Of a stretch of 64,000 nt of DNA, positions 53,411 through 64,000 are shown in pieces; positions within the stretch are counted from its first letter, which is position 1; each line of letters begins with the position of its first letter. Source of the DNA: an uncultured Synechococcus sp. (GTDB taxonomy: Bacteria; Cyanobacteriota; Cyanobacteriia; PCC-6307; Cyanobiaceae). Both the position numbers and the translations under genes were made by a program. A model generated the notes under the pieces. The model had not been told where the DNA came from. It did no database searches and saw only the letters and a list, made by a program, of their open reading frames with translations. The DNA lies in assembly GCA_913049535.1 (NCBI GenBank), contig CAJWYF010000003.1:1-64000 (forward strand), written 5' to 3'.

Positions 53411-53836
53411 GTGATTGCAGCTCTGCGCACGTTCTGCCGTTCCCTGCTGCGCCATGGCCTGGCCCTGGTGCTCACGGCGAGCTTGCTGCTGGGGTTGACG
53501 GCTTGCTCAGGCACTCCCAACGGCCTGTCTGGTTCCTACGTCGATGACACCGTGACGGTGGTCAACACGCTGCTGAGCACGATCAGTCCCGAGGAGGGAT
53601 CAGCCAGCAGCGAGCAGCAGGAGCAGGCCAGGGCGCTCATCAATGACTACATCGCGCTCTACCGGCCCAACAGCGCGGTGAACGGACTGGCCTCCTTCAC
53701 AACCATGCAGACGGCCTTGAATTCACTGGCTGGTCACTACGCCAGCTACAACAACCGCCCCATCCCGGAAAATCTGCGCGCCCGTCTCGAAAAGGAACTG
53801 CATAAAGCTGAGCTCAGCGTCGTTCGAGGCAGCTGA
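53411..53836 (+). CDS. psb27: Photosystem II assembly lipoprotein Psb27
   Basis: Psb27 (141 aa) binds CP43 in the lumen during PSII assembly and repair. A signal peptide ends in the lipobox LGLTACSG with Cys32. The mature four-helix part shows YVDDTVTVVNTLLSTISPE, DYIALYRPNSAVNGLASF and YNNRPIPENLRARLEKEL, all typical. The start is GTG. This is a firm marker of an oxygenic phototroph. Confidence 0.95.
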   Translation: MIAALRTFCRSLLRHGLALVLTASLLLGLTACSGTPNGLSGSYVDDTVTVVNTLLSTISPEEGSASSEQQEQARALINDYIALYRPNSAVNGLASFTTMQTALNSLAGHYASYNNRPIPENLRARLEKELHKAELSVVRGS

Positions 53837-53916
53837 TTCGCCGTTCGGGTCTGATTTTTTGACGGAGGGCCCGGTGATCTGAAACACTTGCGGATTGTCT
53901 TGAGAAGCGGCCCTGA

Positions 53917-56252
<2,336 letters not shown>

Positions 56253-56551
56253 GCTGCAGCTGCGCCCAGGACCTGTAAGCCTCCGACGCTGCGACCGGCC
56301 ATGTCAGCCATTCCGGCAGCTCATAGCTGTGGTGTTGGAGCACAGCCTGCTCCAGAGCCTTGAGCAGGCTGAGGCGGGTCTTCATCAGCAGCTGGATTTC
56401 AGCTTCATCGCAGAGCTTGCCCTCCCAGCGATAGAGCGATGTCACGGGCAACAGGCTGATGCAGGCCACCAGGTCCTGCTCCAGGAGGCGTGAGGCCAGG
56501 GCTTTGGCGCGGCTGAGGTCGGCCTCAGTGGTCAGCGCCAGCATCAGTGGA

Positions 56552-57376
56552 TCAGTCAACGCCATCGGCGCTCAAGCGATCCTCCGATCCTGCTTCCGGT
56601 GCCCCCAGCCTGGCCAGCAGTGCTTCAAAGCTCAATCCGTTCTGCACCGTGTTGGGGCGTTGAATCAGCAGCAGCCTCAAGCCCAGGTCGCGGCAGATTT
56701 GGTGCCATAGGCGCTCTGGTGCTCCGCCCGATTGCCGTGCCAGCACACAGGTGATGCCCCAGCGCCGGCAGAGAGCCGCCTCGACGGATCCGTGTGCCGA
56801 TGCGCCGGATTGAGGCCTCAGGCAGGCGATTTTTTCCGCTGGTAGCCCCAGCTGCAGGGCCTGGCTCAAGGCCCCTGGGGTGGGCAGCAGCCGGGCCGCA
56901 TGGCCACTGGCCCGGCTGAGCGTTAAGGCTTTACCAAGCTCCCTTGCTCCCACAGCCAGCAGCAGCTGTTCACCCTCAAGAGACACGGACTGCAACTGCG
57001 CAAGATCCTTCAGCAGCGTGGCTTCGCCCAGCGGCAGGACAGGTCGTTGCAGCCGCAGGAGCGGCTGCTCAAGGGTCTGACAGGCCTGCTGAACAGCTGG
57101 ATGGAGGCGTTGCGCAAAGGGATGCGCGGCATCAACAACCCAGCGACAGGGCCAGCTCGCCAGCCGACGCTGCAGCGCCTGACCTTCCCCCAGCGCGCCG
57201 ACCTGTCGCTCAAGCCGGGGATGGAGGGGATAGGCCCTGGCGGCCGCAGCACTGACCACGCTGACCCGCAGCCACCACCCTCGTCGCAGCAATTCCTGCG
57301 CCAGGGGGGGGCCTTCGCCGGTGCCGCTGATCAGCCAGATCCGTTGCTTTGCCGCAGCGCCGTGGATCTCAGCCAT
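56552..57376 (-). CDS. cobK: Precorrin-6A reductase
   Basis: CobK/CbiJ (274 aa) reduces the corrin macrocycle during B12 synthesis. It has IWLISGTGEGPPLAQELLRR at the N-terminus, VVDAAHPFAQRLHPAVQQAC, and CVLARQSGGAPERLWHQI near the end, where the family has an Ala-Lys-Asp-Ser-Gly-like block. Divergent from ssb by 58 bases. Confidence 0.9.
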   Translation of the reverse strand: MAEIHGAAAKQRIWLISGTGEGPPLAQELLRRGWWLRVSVVSAAAARAYPLHPRLERQVGALGEGQALQRRLASWPCRWVVDAAHPFAQRLHPAVQQACQTLEQPLLRLQRPVLPLGEATLLKDLAQLQSVSLEGEQLLLAVGARELGKALTLSRASGHAARLLPTPGALSQALQLGLPAEKIACLRPQSGASAHGSVEAALCRRWGITCVLARQSGGAPERLWHQICRDLGLRLLLIQRPNTVQNGLSFEALLARLGAPEAGSEDRLSADGVD

Positions 57377-57434
57377 GGGGCTGGCCGCTCCAGCGGGTGT
57401 GGGGGAGGATGGGCGCCCCAGCTGCGCACCGGAC

Positions 57435-57896
57435 GTGAATCACTGCCTGCTTGAGGTGGAAGTGCTCGAGGCACCAACGATCCGATACACCCAGGACAAC
57501 CAGATGCCCATCGCTGAGATGCAGGTGCGGATGGATGGTCTTCGCCCTGAAGACCCTCCGGGGCAGCTCAAGGTGGTGGGTTTCGGCAACCTGGCCCAGG
57601 ATCTTCAGAACCGGGTTCAGGTGGGCCAGCGGCTGGTCCTGGAGGGGCGCCTGCGGATGAATACCACCCCCAGGGCCGATGGCTTGAAAGAGAAGAAAGC
57701 CGAATTCACGCTCTCGCGACTGCATCCCCTGGCCGCTGCTTCGGCGGGCGGAGCAGCCGCGCCAGCGCCCTCCCGACAACCTGTGGCGACGAATGCCGCT
57801 GCTCCAGCAGCTCCTGCGCCTCAGCCTGCAGCCGAGGCCCCCAGCTGGAACACCGGGCCTTTGGTGGACATGCCGGAGGATGAGATCCCCTTTTGA
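57435..57896 (+). CDS. ssb: Single-stranded DNA-binding protein
   Basis: SSB (153 aa) of the cyanobacterial type. The OB fold spans residues 1-105 (HCLLEVEVLEAPTIRYTQDN, then LKVVGFGNLAQDLQNRVQVG). An Ala/Pro-rich linker leads to the acidic tip DMPEDEIPF that binds replication partners. GTG at 57435 is chosen; the frame is open upstream inside cobK. Confidence 0.92.
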   Translation: MNHCLLEVEVLEAPTIRYTQDNQMPIAEMQVRMDGLRPEDPPGQLKVVGFGNLAQDLQNRVQVGQRLVLEGRLRMNTTPRADGLKEKKAEFTLSRLHPLAAASAGGAAAPAPSRQPVATNAAAPAAPAPQPAAEAPSWNTGPLVDMPEDEIPF

Positions 57897-57926
57897 AGCG
57901 GGTGTCAAACGCTTGGTCCGATTCAC

Positions 57927-58106
57927 TCAGGTGTCGCTGAGCTGATCGGCGGCCCGCTCGAGCAGCTGACCCAGTTCTCGCTCGAGCGCTGCCAGATCCA
58001 GCCGTGCTTCTGGCCAGCGCCCGTCGTCCAGCTGACGCAGCAGCCAGCGCCTGTCCTGCTGCAACTGTTCGATCAACGCCTGAGCTGTGGGGCTTGAATG
58101 GCTCAT
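57927..58106 (-). CDS. Small hypothetical protein, coiled-coil
   Basis: A 59-residue open frame read by hand between ssb and the DUF2854 gene: ATG at 58106, TGA at 57927-57929. The product begins MSHSSPTAQALIEQLQQDRR and continues as Leu/Arg/Glu-rich helix (LAALERELGQLLERAADQL). Composition and ATG start look real and it fills the gap exactly, but no family was recognised. Confidence 0.6.
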   Translation of the reverse strand: MSHSSPTAQALIEQLQQDRRWLLRQLDDGRWPEARLDLAALERELGQLLERAADQLSDT

Positions 58107-58158
58107 CTGCGGTTCCTCTTGCCCGCCATCCTCGCCTCCGTTGCGGGAAGATGGCGCG

Positions 58159-58701
58159 ATGAAGGATTTGTTCTCCCCCGGCTCACTGCTGACCGTCGCA
58201 GGAGCGGTGCTGACCGTGATCGGTTCGGTGGCCTACGCCACCGATTCCCCCAACCTCAGCCTGCCGACGATTTTTTACGGCATCCCGATCTTTCTGGGCG
58301 GATTGGCCCTGAAATCCTCCGAGCTTCCCCCGGCTGAACGCCTGACCAAGCCAGCGGAATTCAAGGCACTGCGCGAGGCCAATGCCACCGATGGCCAGAG
58401 CAAGCTGCTCAAGGATGTGGTGCGCTGGCGCTATGGCCAGAAAGCCCATCTCGAGAGCTCATTGGAATCGCTCAAGCTCTGGGATGAAGAGGACCCCCCG
58501 CAGCTAGAGACCATCGCTGAATACGACTATGAAGGGCGCTATGCCCTGCGCTTGAGCTTCGCGCTGGGTTCAGTGCCGCTCGAGCGCTGGCAGGAGCGGC
58601 AAGAGCGGCTGGGCCGTTTCTTTGGACCCGGTCTTGAGGCGGAATTGGAAGATGGAGGGTCCGGTCGCCTTGATCTCTGTCTGCGTCAGCCATGCCCGTA
58701 G
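58159..58701 (+). CDS. DUF2854 family membrane protein
   Basis: A 180-residue protein of the DUF2854 family, found in cyanobacteria and plastid-bearing plants. Two membrane helices ([18 protein letters not shown] and [14 protein letters not shown]) are followed by a soluble domain with [20 protein letters not shown]. Function unknown. It overlaps argB by 10 bases. Confidence 0.88.
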   Translation: MKDLFSPGSLLTVAGAVLTVIGSVAYATDSPNLSLPTIFYGIPIFLGGLALKSSELPPAERLTKPAEFKALREANATDGQSKLLKDVVRWRYGQKAHLESSLESLKLWDEEDPPQLETIAEYDYEGRYALRLSFALGSVPLERWQERQERLGRFFGPGLEAELEDGGSGRLDLCLRQPCP

Positions 58702-59579
58702 AGCCCAGCATTCACGCGCAGGACAGCCTCCGGGTTGAGGTGCTCAGTGAAGCCCTCCCCTACATCCAACGGTTCCGTGGCCGGCGGGTGGTGATCAAGT
58801 ACGGCGGTGCCGCCATGGTCCGGGATGATCTGCGCGATGCGGTCTTCCGGGACGTGGCCCTGCTCGCCAGCGTCGGTGTCGAGCCGGTGGTGGTCCATGG
58901 CGGGGGACCGGAAATCAACCAATGGCTCAATCGACTGTCGATCGAAGCGGTGTTTCAGGAGGGTCTGCGGGTGACCGATCCAGACACCATGGATGTGGTC
59001 GAAATGGTCCTGGTGGGCCGCGTCAACAAACAGATTGTCAACGGCCTCAACCGCGTTGGCGGACGGGCGGTGGGTCTTTCAGGGGCTGATGGTGGTCTGG
59101 TGCAGGCCCGCGCCCATGGTGATGGTTCACTCGGTCTTGTGGGCGATGTGGCTCGCGTCGATCCCTCGGTGATCATTCCGCTGCTTGAGCAGGGCTACAT
59201 CCCTGTGATCTCCAGCGTCGCGCCCAATCACGAGGGACAGCCTTACAACATCAACGCCGACACGGTGGCAGGTGAACTGGCCGCTGCTCTCGATGCCGAA
59301 AAGCTGGTCTTGCTCACCGATACCCCTGGCATCCTCAAAGACAGAGATGATCCAGCTTCGCTGTTCCGTCAGTTGAGCCTTGCCGAGGCCCGCGCCTTGA
59401 TTGACGATGCCATCGTTGCTGGAGGCATGGTCCCGAAAACCCAATGCTGCATCCGTGCTTTGGCTCAGGGGGTTCGCGCCGCCCACATCCTTGATGGGCG
59501 CGTTCCTCACGCCCTGCTGCTGGAGGTGTTCACCAAAACCGGCATCGGCACCATGGTGGTGGGCAGCTGCCGCAACTAG
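58692..59579 (+). CDS. argB: Acetylglutamate kinase
   Basis: NAGK (295 aa) phosphorylates N-acetylglutamate in arginine synthesis. It has [34 protein letters not shown], and [20 protein letters not shown]. The N-terminal helix and [13 protein letters not shown] end are the hexameric, PII- and arginine-regulated type usual in cyanobacteria. Confidence 0.96.
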   Translation: MPVEPSIHAQDSLRVEVLSEALPYIQRFRGRRVVIKYGGAAMVRDDLRDAVFRDVALLASVGVEPVVVHGGGPEINQWLNRLSIEAVFQEGLRVTDPDTMDVVEMVLVGRVNKQIVNGLNRVGGRAVGLSGADGGLVQARAHGDGSLGLVGDVARVDPSVIIPLLEQGYIPVISSVAPNHEGQPYNINADTVAGELAAALDAEKLVLLTDTPGILKDRDDPASLFRQLSLAEARALIDDAIVAGGMVPKTQCCIRALAQGVRAAHILDGRVPHALLLEVFTKTGIGTMVVGSCRN

Positions 59580-59583
59580 GACC

Positions 59584-60630
59584 ATGGCGGAGGCACTGGA
59601 TCAGGCCATGGCCCGTTCACGCCGCGCCCTCGAGCGCGGCGACTATCGGCAGGTGCTGCAGCAATTGGAGCCCCTGGCTGATCAGCTCCCCGCCAGCCTG
59701 CGCCAGGGGGGAGAGCTCAGGCTGCTGATGGCCACCGCCCATCAAGGCCTGGGTCAGAACGAACGGGCGATCAGCTGCAGCCGTGCCGCCGGCAGCTGTG
59801 CTGATCCCCAGTTGCGACGTCAGGCCATGGCGCTGCTGGCTGTGCTGGAAGCCCCGGAGCTGCAGGTCGGTGCTGATCGGCTGGTGCAGTTGCCCCAGCT
59901 TGGTTCTATGCCGTCGCTTGAGGGCATCGCCAAGGGCTCAGCGGTGCGCAGGCGCCGCCGCCAGCCCGCCCCACCACCGCCGCCGCCTGTGGGGCGCACC
60001 CGTTCGCCCGTGGGCTTTGCTGTGGTGGCCGTTGCCCTGCTGTTGGGGTTGACCCTGCTGCTGGGTGGATGCGTGCGGGTAGATACCGCTTTTGACTTCC
60101 GATCTCCTGGCCGCGTCCGTGTTCTGCAGCAGTGGCAAAGCCCAGCTGCAGAGACATCCACAGTGCTGGGCGGTCCCAGCAGCCATCTGCTGCTTGCTCC
60201 AGCGCTGGAGGGTTGGTTGCAGCAGCAGGTGCAGGGGGCTGCCCAGATGTTGGGGGAGCCGCTTCCAGAGCCCGAGCTGCAGTGGCGCGAGCGCAATTGG
60301 CTGGTGGGCGTGCAGCAGAAGCTTGAGCTGCAGTGGGATCTCACTGCTGTTAAGGCAGTACCTGGTCTGGAGCTGCATCTGCATCTGCGACCGTTTGCTG
60401 AGCGCTCGGTGCAGCAGGCCAGGCCTGAGGTGGCGCAGGAGGGGGCCACAGGCCTGGATTGGCAGCCCCAACCAGCCATGACCAATCGACTGGTGCTGCG
60501 CTGCTGGCGCTGGAGCGCCCTGGGGTTGGGTGCCGCGGCCATTGCGGCATTTCTTTCCCTGACCGTGGTGCTGCGTGCGCAGTTGGAAGGCCTCAAAGCT
60601 CCAGTGGGTCCGGGTCAATGGAGAGATTGA
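59584..60630 (+). CDS. DUF3153 protein with N-terminal TPR-like region
   Basis: A 348-residue protein starting four bases after argB. Residues 1-95 are helical and TPR-like (MARSRRALERGDYRQVLQQL, MATAHQGLGQNERAI). Then come a basic/Pro-rich linker, a helix ending LLLGGCVRVDTAFDF, and a DUF3153-like extracytoplasmic domain ending in a second helix. The LLGGC sequence resembles a lipobox but lies far from the N-terminus. Function unknown. Overlaps priA by 38 bases. Confidence 0.72.
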   Translation: MAEALDQAMARSRRALERGDYRQVLQQLEPLADQLPASLRQGGELRLLMATAHQGLGQNERAISCSRAAGSCADPQLRRQAMALLAVLEAPELQVGADRLVQLPQLGSMPSLEGIAKGSAVRRRRRQPAPPPPPPVGRTRSPVGFAVVAVALLLGLTLLLGGCVRVDTAFDFRSPGRVRVLQQWQSPAAETSTVLGGPSSHLLLAPALEGWLQQQVQGAAQMLGEPLPEPELQWRERNWLVGVQQKLELQWDLTAVKAVPGLELHLHLRPFAERSVQQARPEVAQEGATGLDWQPQPAMTNRLVLRCWRWSALGLGAAAIAAFLSLTVVLRAQLEGLKAPVGPGQWRD

Positions 60631-62809
60631 CGCTGCGCGGCAGCAGCTGACGCAGCTCCTGCTCTGCTGGCAGGGGCAATGGGCTCTCTGCCGGGCCCTG
60701 CAGCAGCAACTGCCAGCGGCTCAGGCCTGCCACTTTGGCCCGTGCCGCTGGTGCAGGGCCGATGGCACACCAGCCAGCCTGCTCGATCTTGGCCCGGATG
60801 GCCTCCAGCAACGTGGTGGCGCTGCTGGCGGTGATGCTGGCCTGCGGGCTGGAGAAACGCAGGAGGCAGGCGCGGCAATACGGCACCAATTGGCCTTGCT
60901 CTCTGACGGCGGTTTCCTCTTCCAGGAAACGGCCGTAGCGGCCATCAACGAGATGGCGAATGACGCGATGGTCCGGGCTGTAGGTCTGCACCAGCACTTC
61001 CCCTGGCTGCTCGCCCCGTCCGGCGCGTCCGGCCAGCTGCAACAGCAGCTGCAGGCTTTGTTCGGCAGCTCGGACATCCGGTCGATGCAGCAGGCCATCA
61101 GCTGCCAGGACAGCGGCAAGGGTGACCTGAGGTAGATCCATCCCTTTGGCCAGCATCTGGGTTCCCACCAAGACATCGGCCTCCCCGGCTGCAAAGCGAT
61201 CGAGCAAGCGCTGGTGCCCGTCGCGGCCGCGGGTGCTGTCGCGATCAAATCGCAGCAGCCGCAGGCCTTCCAGTTCCTGCTCGAGGCTGTCCATGACCCG
61301 TTGGGTGCCGGCGCCAAAGGGTTTGAATGCGGTGGAGCCGCAGTGACTGCAGCGTTGGTTGATTTCCTCGCGGTGATCACACCAGTGACAGCGCAGCCAG
61401 CTGTGGCCATCGCGGCCGCGGTGCACCGTGAGCGAGACATCGCAGTGCGGGCACTGGACCGCTTCTCCGCAGCTGCGGCAGCTCAAGAAGGTGCTGTAGC
61501 CGCGCCTCGGCACGAGCACCACAGCCTGTTGGCCTCGCTCTGGCAATGCAGCCAGTCGCTCCAACAGGGGCCGGCTAATCAGACGGCGGTGTCCATCAGC
61601 GAGTTCCAGACGCATGTCTACAACCCGGACCGGCGGCAGTGGCCGCTCACGGATTCGTTTGCTGAGGTGCAACAGGCCAAGTGGTGCGTCTTTGGACCGC
61701 GTGAGCAGCCAGCTCTCCAAGCTCGGTGTGGCGCTGCCCAGCAACAACAAGCATTTCTGCAGCCTGCTGCGGATCCAAGCCACCTCCCGGGCGTGATAGC
61801 AGGGCATGGGCGACTCCTGCTTATAGGAGCTGTCGTGCTCTTCATCCAGGACGATGAGCCCAAGCTTGGGCAGGGGCAGAAAGATGGCGGATCGGGTTCC
61901 GACGACCAGGCAGGGAGCTCCACTGCGGCAGCGGCGCCAGGCTCGCAGGCGTTCGCTCTCGCCCAGCCCTGAGTGAAAACTCACGACCGCATCGCCAAAG
62001 CGGCGGCGGCATCGCTCCAGTAATTGCGGGATCAGACCGATCTCGGGTGTGAGCAGCAGCACGCTCTGGCCCGCGGCCAGCGGTTCTAAGCAGCAGCGCA
62101 AGTACACCTCGGTTTTGCCTGAGCCGGTGACACCCCAGAGCAACCAGGCCTGTTGATCTCCAGAGGCCTTGATGGCCTCCAGCACCTGCTGCTGCTCAGC
62201 ACTAAGGGGTGGTGGCTGCTCTTGAGGACTGATGGCTTCAACCGCGCTCTCTTTGTCTTCCAGATGCCGTCGCTGCGTCTTGAGCAGCTGGCGTTGCTCC
62301 AAGGCCTTCACGATGGAACGGCTCAGCCCCTTCTTCTCAAGCTTGCTCAGGCTTTGTGGCCCGTTGCGTTGAAGCTCTTGCAACAGGCGCTGCTGCTTGG
62401 CGCTCAGGTCATTCGCACCGTCATCGGATGGATACGGCTGCGTGAGCTCGGCCACCAGTTGTTGCCGGCCATGGCTGCTGTTGGAGCGCTTTTGTCCCAA
62501 CCAGCCGCTGGGCAAGGCGGTTTTCAGGACCTGAAAGGGAGCGGTGTGGCAAAGCATTGAGACCTCCACGAGCAGGTGTTGCCACGCGGGGTCGACCGCA
62601 GCACTTTCGAGCTGCTCCAGCACGGGTTCGAGCTGGACGCCAGCTGGGACCTCGGCACATTCAGCGCTCACCAGACCGGCATGAAGACGTCCGCGCAGGC
62701 GAACGCGAACCAAATCTCCGGCCTGCAGAGGGCCAACGCCGCTGGCGTCATAGCTCAGTAATCGACCTTCTCGTCCTGCCTCGACCCAGACACTGACTGG
62801 CTTCACCAC
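60593..62809 (-). CDS. priA: Primosomal protein N', replication restart helicase
   Basis: PriA (738 aa) reloads the replisome at stalled forks. Walker A GVTGSGKTEVYLR, DEEH box LIVLDEEHDSSYKQE and the paired zinc clusters (FLSCRSCGEAVQCPHCDVSL, then RCHWCDHREEINQRCSHCG) are clear. The N-terminal 3'-end-binding domain is present. It is divergent from the sigma factor gene. Confidence 0.95.
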   Translation of the reverse strand: MVKPVSVWVEAGREGRLLSYDASGVGPLQAGDLVRVRLRGRLHAGLVSAECAEVPAGVQLEPVLEQLESAAVDPAWQHLLVEVSMLCHTAPFQVLKTALPSGWLGQKRSNSSHGRQQLVAELTQPYPSDDGANDLSAKQQRLLQELQRNGPQSLSKLEKKGLSRSIVKALEQRQLLKTQRRHLEDKESAVEAISPQEQPPPLSAEQQQVLEAIKASGDQQAWLLWGVTGSGKTEVYLRCCLEPLAAGQSVLLLTPEIGLIPQLLERCRRRFGDAVVSFHSGLGESERLRAWRRCRSGAPCLVVGTRSAIFLPLPKLGLIVLDEEHDSSYKQESPMPCYHAREVAWIRSRLQKCLLLLGSATPSLESWLLTRSKDAPLGLLHLSKRIRERPLPPVRVVDMRLELADGHRRLISRPLLERLAALPERGQQAVVLVPRRGYSTFLSCRSCGEAVQCPHCDVSLTVHRGRDGHSWLRCHWCDHREEINQRCSHCGSTAFKPFGAGTQRVMDSLEQELEGLRLLRFDRDSTRGRDGHQRLLDRFAAGEADVLVGTQMLAKGMDLPQVTLAAVLAADGLLHRPDVRAAEQSLQLLLQLAGRAGRGEQPGEVLVQTYSPDHRVIRHLVDGRYGRFLEEETAVREQGQLVPYCRACLLRFSSPQASITASSATTLLEAIRAKIEQAGWCAIGPAPAARAKVAGLSRWQLLLQGPAESPLPLPAEQELRQLLPRSVNLSIDPDPLEL

Positions 62810-62868
62810 GCCCTTCGTGCCGCCTGAGAAAATCGATAAACAAATATCTTCTGTGATGGATGGAGATC

Positions 62869-62897
62869 TTGCGCGTAGCCATCCCTTTTCTTAAGAT
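62869..62897 (+). promoter_or_regulatory. Candidate promoter of the principal sigma factor gene
   Basis: TTGCGC at 62869-62874 and TAAGAT at 62892-62897 are separated by 17 bases, good spacing for a sigma-70-type promoter. Start of transcription would be near 62904, giving a leader of about 230 bases before the ATG at 63135. Confidence 0.5.
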
Positions 62898-62908
62898 GGA
62901 TGAGTTGA

Positions 62909-62979
62909 GCTGCTAAAGCAGCAGTCGGAACACGGCAGAGTTCCGTCCAGTGGGAAGACTTCGAGGGGTTCTCTCCCCT
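62909..62979 (+). other. Structured 5' leader of the sigma factor gene
   Basis: Three short hairpins follow one another in the presumed leader: GCTGC/GCAGC (62909-62922), CGGAAC/GTTCCG (62926-62945) and AGGGG/CCCCT (62964-62979). The remaining bases to 63134 show no gene. The leader could act in post-transcriptional control, but each stem is only 5-6 bp. Confidence 0.4.
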
Positions 62980-63134
62980 GGTCTGCGATCACCCCTGACA
63001 ACCCTGTCGTTGCTCTGGATACGTCCCGGAATCGCTTCACTCACCTGTATCGCTTGATCGTTGTCGGTGGCCGCCCGCGGGTCACCGCCTCTTTGAGTGA
63101 GCTGTCTTGTTTACCCGTTCTCTCTTCTGATCGC

Positions 63135-64000
63135 ATGCCCGCCGCATCCGCCAAGTTGACAGCCCCTGCCGCCGAAGAAGCAGCAGCTTCCCAGGTTCTG
63201 GAAGTGATTGCAACTCCTGCTGCCAAGTCCACCAAGGCCAAGACCACCAAGGCTGCTGCGAGTAGGGCAAAGGCTGCAGAGACCGCAGAGACCAAGTCCG
63301 CTGTCAAAACCACCAAGGCCAAAGCTAAGACTGTGGCGAAAACCACCAAGACTGCAGCGGCCAAAGCCAAGCCGGCGGCCAAGACCACCAAAGCTGCAGC
63401 GACCAAGCCTGCCGCTAAAACCACCAAGGCCAAGCCAACAGCTGCAGAGACTCCTGCACCAACAGCAACCCCTGTGGTGGCGGTCTCCACCACCGTTTCA
63501 AAGGACGGCAAGGCCGCCAAGCTTCCCAGCATCAAGATCGGCCCCAAAGGTGTTTACACCGAGGACTCGATTCGCGTTTATCTCCAGGAAATTGGTCGCA
63601 TTCGTCTGTTGCGGCCGGATGAAGAGATTGAACTGGCTCGCAAGATCGCCGACCTGTTGCACCTCGAGGAGATTGCCGATCAATTTGAAGAGGACAACGG
63701 CAAATATCCCGATAATCGCGAGTGGGCCGCTCTGGTGGAGATGCCCCCCATCAAGTTCCGCCGGCGTCTGATGTTGGGCCGCCGGGCCAAGGAAAAGATG
63801 GTGCAATCCAACTTGCGCCTGGTGGTCTCGATCGCCAAGAAGTACATGAACCGAGGCCTCAGCTTCCAGGACCTGATTCAAGAAGGCAGCCTCGGCCTGA
63901 TCCGTGCAGCTGAGAAGTTTGATCACGAGAAGGGCTACAAGTTCTCCACCTACGCCACCTGGTGGATTCGTCAGGCCATCACCCGTGCGATTGCTGATCA
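63135..64000 (+). CDS. rpoD: Principal RNA polymerase sigma factor (3' partial)
   Basis: The start of a group 1/2 sigma-70 factor that runs off the right edge; 288 codons are visible with no stop. Residues 1-125 are an Ala/Lys/Thr-rich tail with five KTTK units (36-98). Region 1.2 is [20 protein letters not shown] (144-163), and region 2 includes [40 protein letters not shown] and [18 protein letters not shown]. The full region 1.2/2 and the long leader suggest the housekeeping factor, but a group 2 paralogue cannot be excluded without the rest. Confidence 0.92.
   Translation, partial: MPAASAKLTAPAAEEAAASQVLEVIATPAAKSTKAKTTKAAASRAKAAETAETKSAVKTTKAKAKTVAKTTKTAAAKAKPAAKTTKAAATKPAAKTTKAKPTAAETPAPTATPVVAVSTTVSKDGKAAKLPSIKIGPKGVYTEDSIRVYLQEIGRIRLLRPDEEIELARKIADLLHLEEIADQFEEDNGKYPDNREWAALVEMPPIKFRRRLMLGRRAKEKMVQSNLRLVVSIAKKYMNRGLSFQDLIQEGSLGLIRAAEKFDHEKGYKFSTYATWWIRQAITRAIAD

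Noticed and set aside
63220-63440. DNA tandem repeat at the sigma factor start
   Set aside because: It is an in-frame KTTK/Ala-Lys protein repeat with irregular unit length, not a mobile or satellite repeat.

Overview
The window reads as the chromosome of an alpha-cyanobacterium, a Synechococcus/Cyanobium-type picocyanobacterium. The evidence is the form IA Rubisco small subunit followed by an alpha-carboxysome operon, a Psb27 photosystem II lipoprotein, a cyAbrB regulator, a Tic22 homologue, a ferrochelatase with a chlorophyll-binding-type tail, and cyanobacterial DUF4079, DUF2854 and Nif11 proteins. DNA is GC-rich by eye and gene-dense. Starts and stops often overlap (TGATG, GTGA, ATGA), and several convergent pairs overlap at their 3' ends. 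I saw no rRNA, tRNA, CRISPR array, insertion sequence or prophage.

Region 1 (1-10735, + strand) is a CO2-concentrating super-operon: rbcS (5' end cut by the window), csoS2, csoSCA, csoS4A, csoS4B, a BMC shell protein of CsoS1E type, a ferritin-like protein, then ndhF4-ndhD4-chpX (NDH-1-type CO2 uptake and hydration) and an acRAF-type Rubisco assembly factor. Together these genes capture CO2 as bicarbonate, build the shell and assemble Rubisco. A strong hairpin plus T-run separates rbcS from csoS2.

Region 2 (10732-24528) is housekeeping and small metabolism: dnaA, an HtrA lipoprotein protease, a pair of arsenosugar-type glycosyltransferases, two GNAT acetyltransferases, an alpha/beta hydrolase, an ABC exporter, hisG, a glyoxalase II-like hydrolase, RidA, an EamA transporter, DUF4079, an ABC-F ATPase and a CHAD protein. 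Region 3 (24529-35356) starts with the longest gene-free stretch (about 480 bases), then cyAbrB with a large terminal inverted repeat. It continues with a periplasmic-binding-like protein, Tic22, PPK2, ilvB with a zinc-ribbon tail, an M23 peptidase, hemH, an orphan tyrosine recombinase, a methyltransferase and cobO.

Region 4 (35357-50803) carries pyrH-frr-geranylgeranyl reductase-like-phytase/esterase-like as a tight operon. It then has transaldolase with EF hands, ftsI preceded by a FtsL-like membrane protein, a CPBP protease, a tandem histidine phosphatase, a degenerate dihydroorotase, lepB, a Nif11-domain protein, an unrecognised 510-residue membrane protein, ferredoxin, a methyltransferase and ppa. 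Region 5 (50923-64000) has a small HTH protein, proS with a palindromic leader, psb27, purA, a PfkB kinase, cutA, cobK, ssb, argB, a DUF3153 lipoprotein, priA, and the start of the principal sigma factor gene, which runs off the right edge.

The most interesting points are the FtsL-like protein upstream of ftsI, the dead dihydroorotase coupled to a double phosphatase, the zinc-ribbon tail on acetolactate synthase, the histone-H1-like N-terminus and structured leader of the sigma factor gene, the S4-like membrane protein, and the paired palindromes around the HTH gene.
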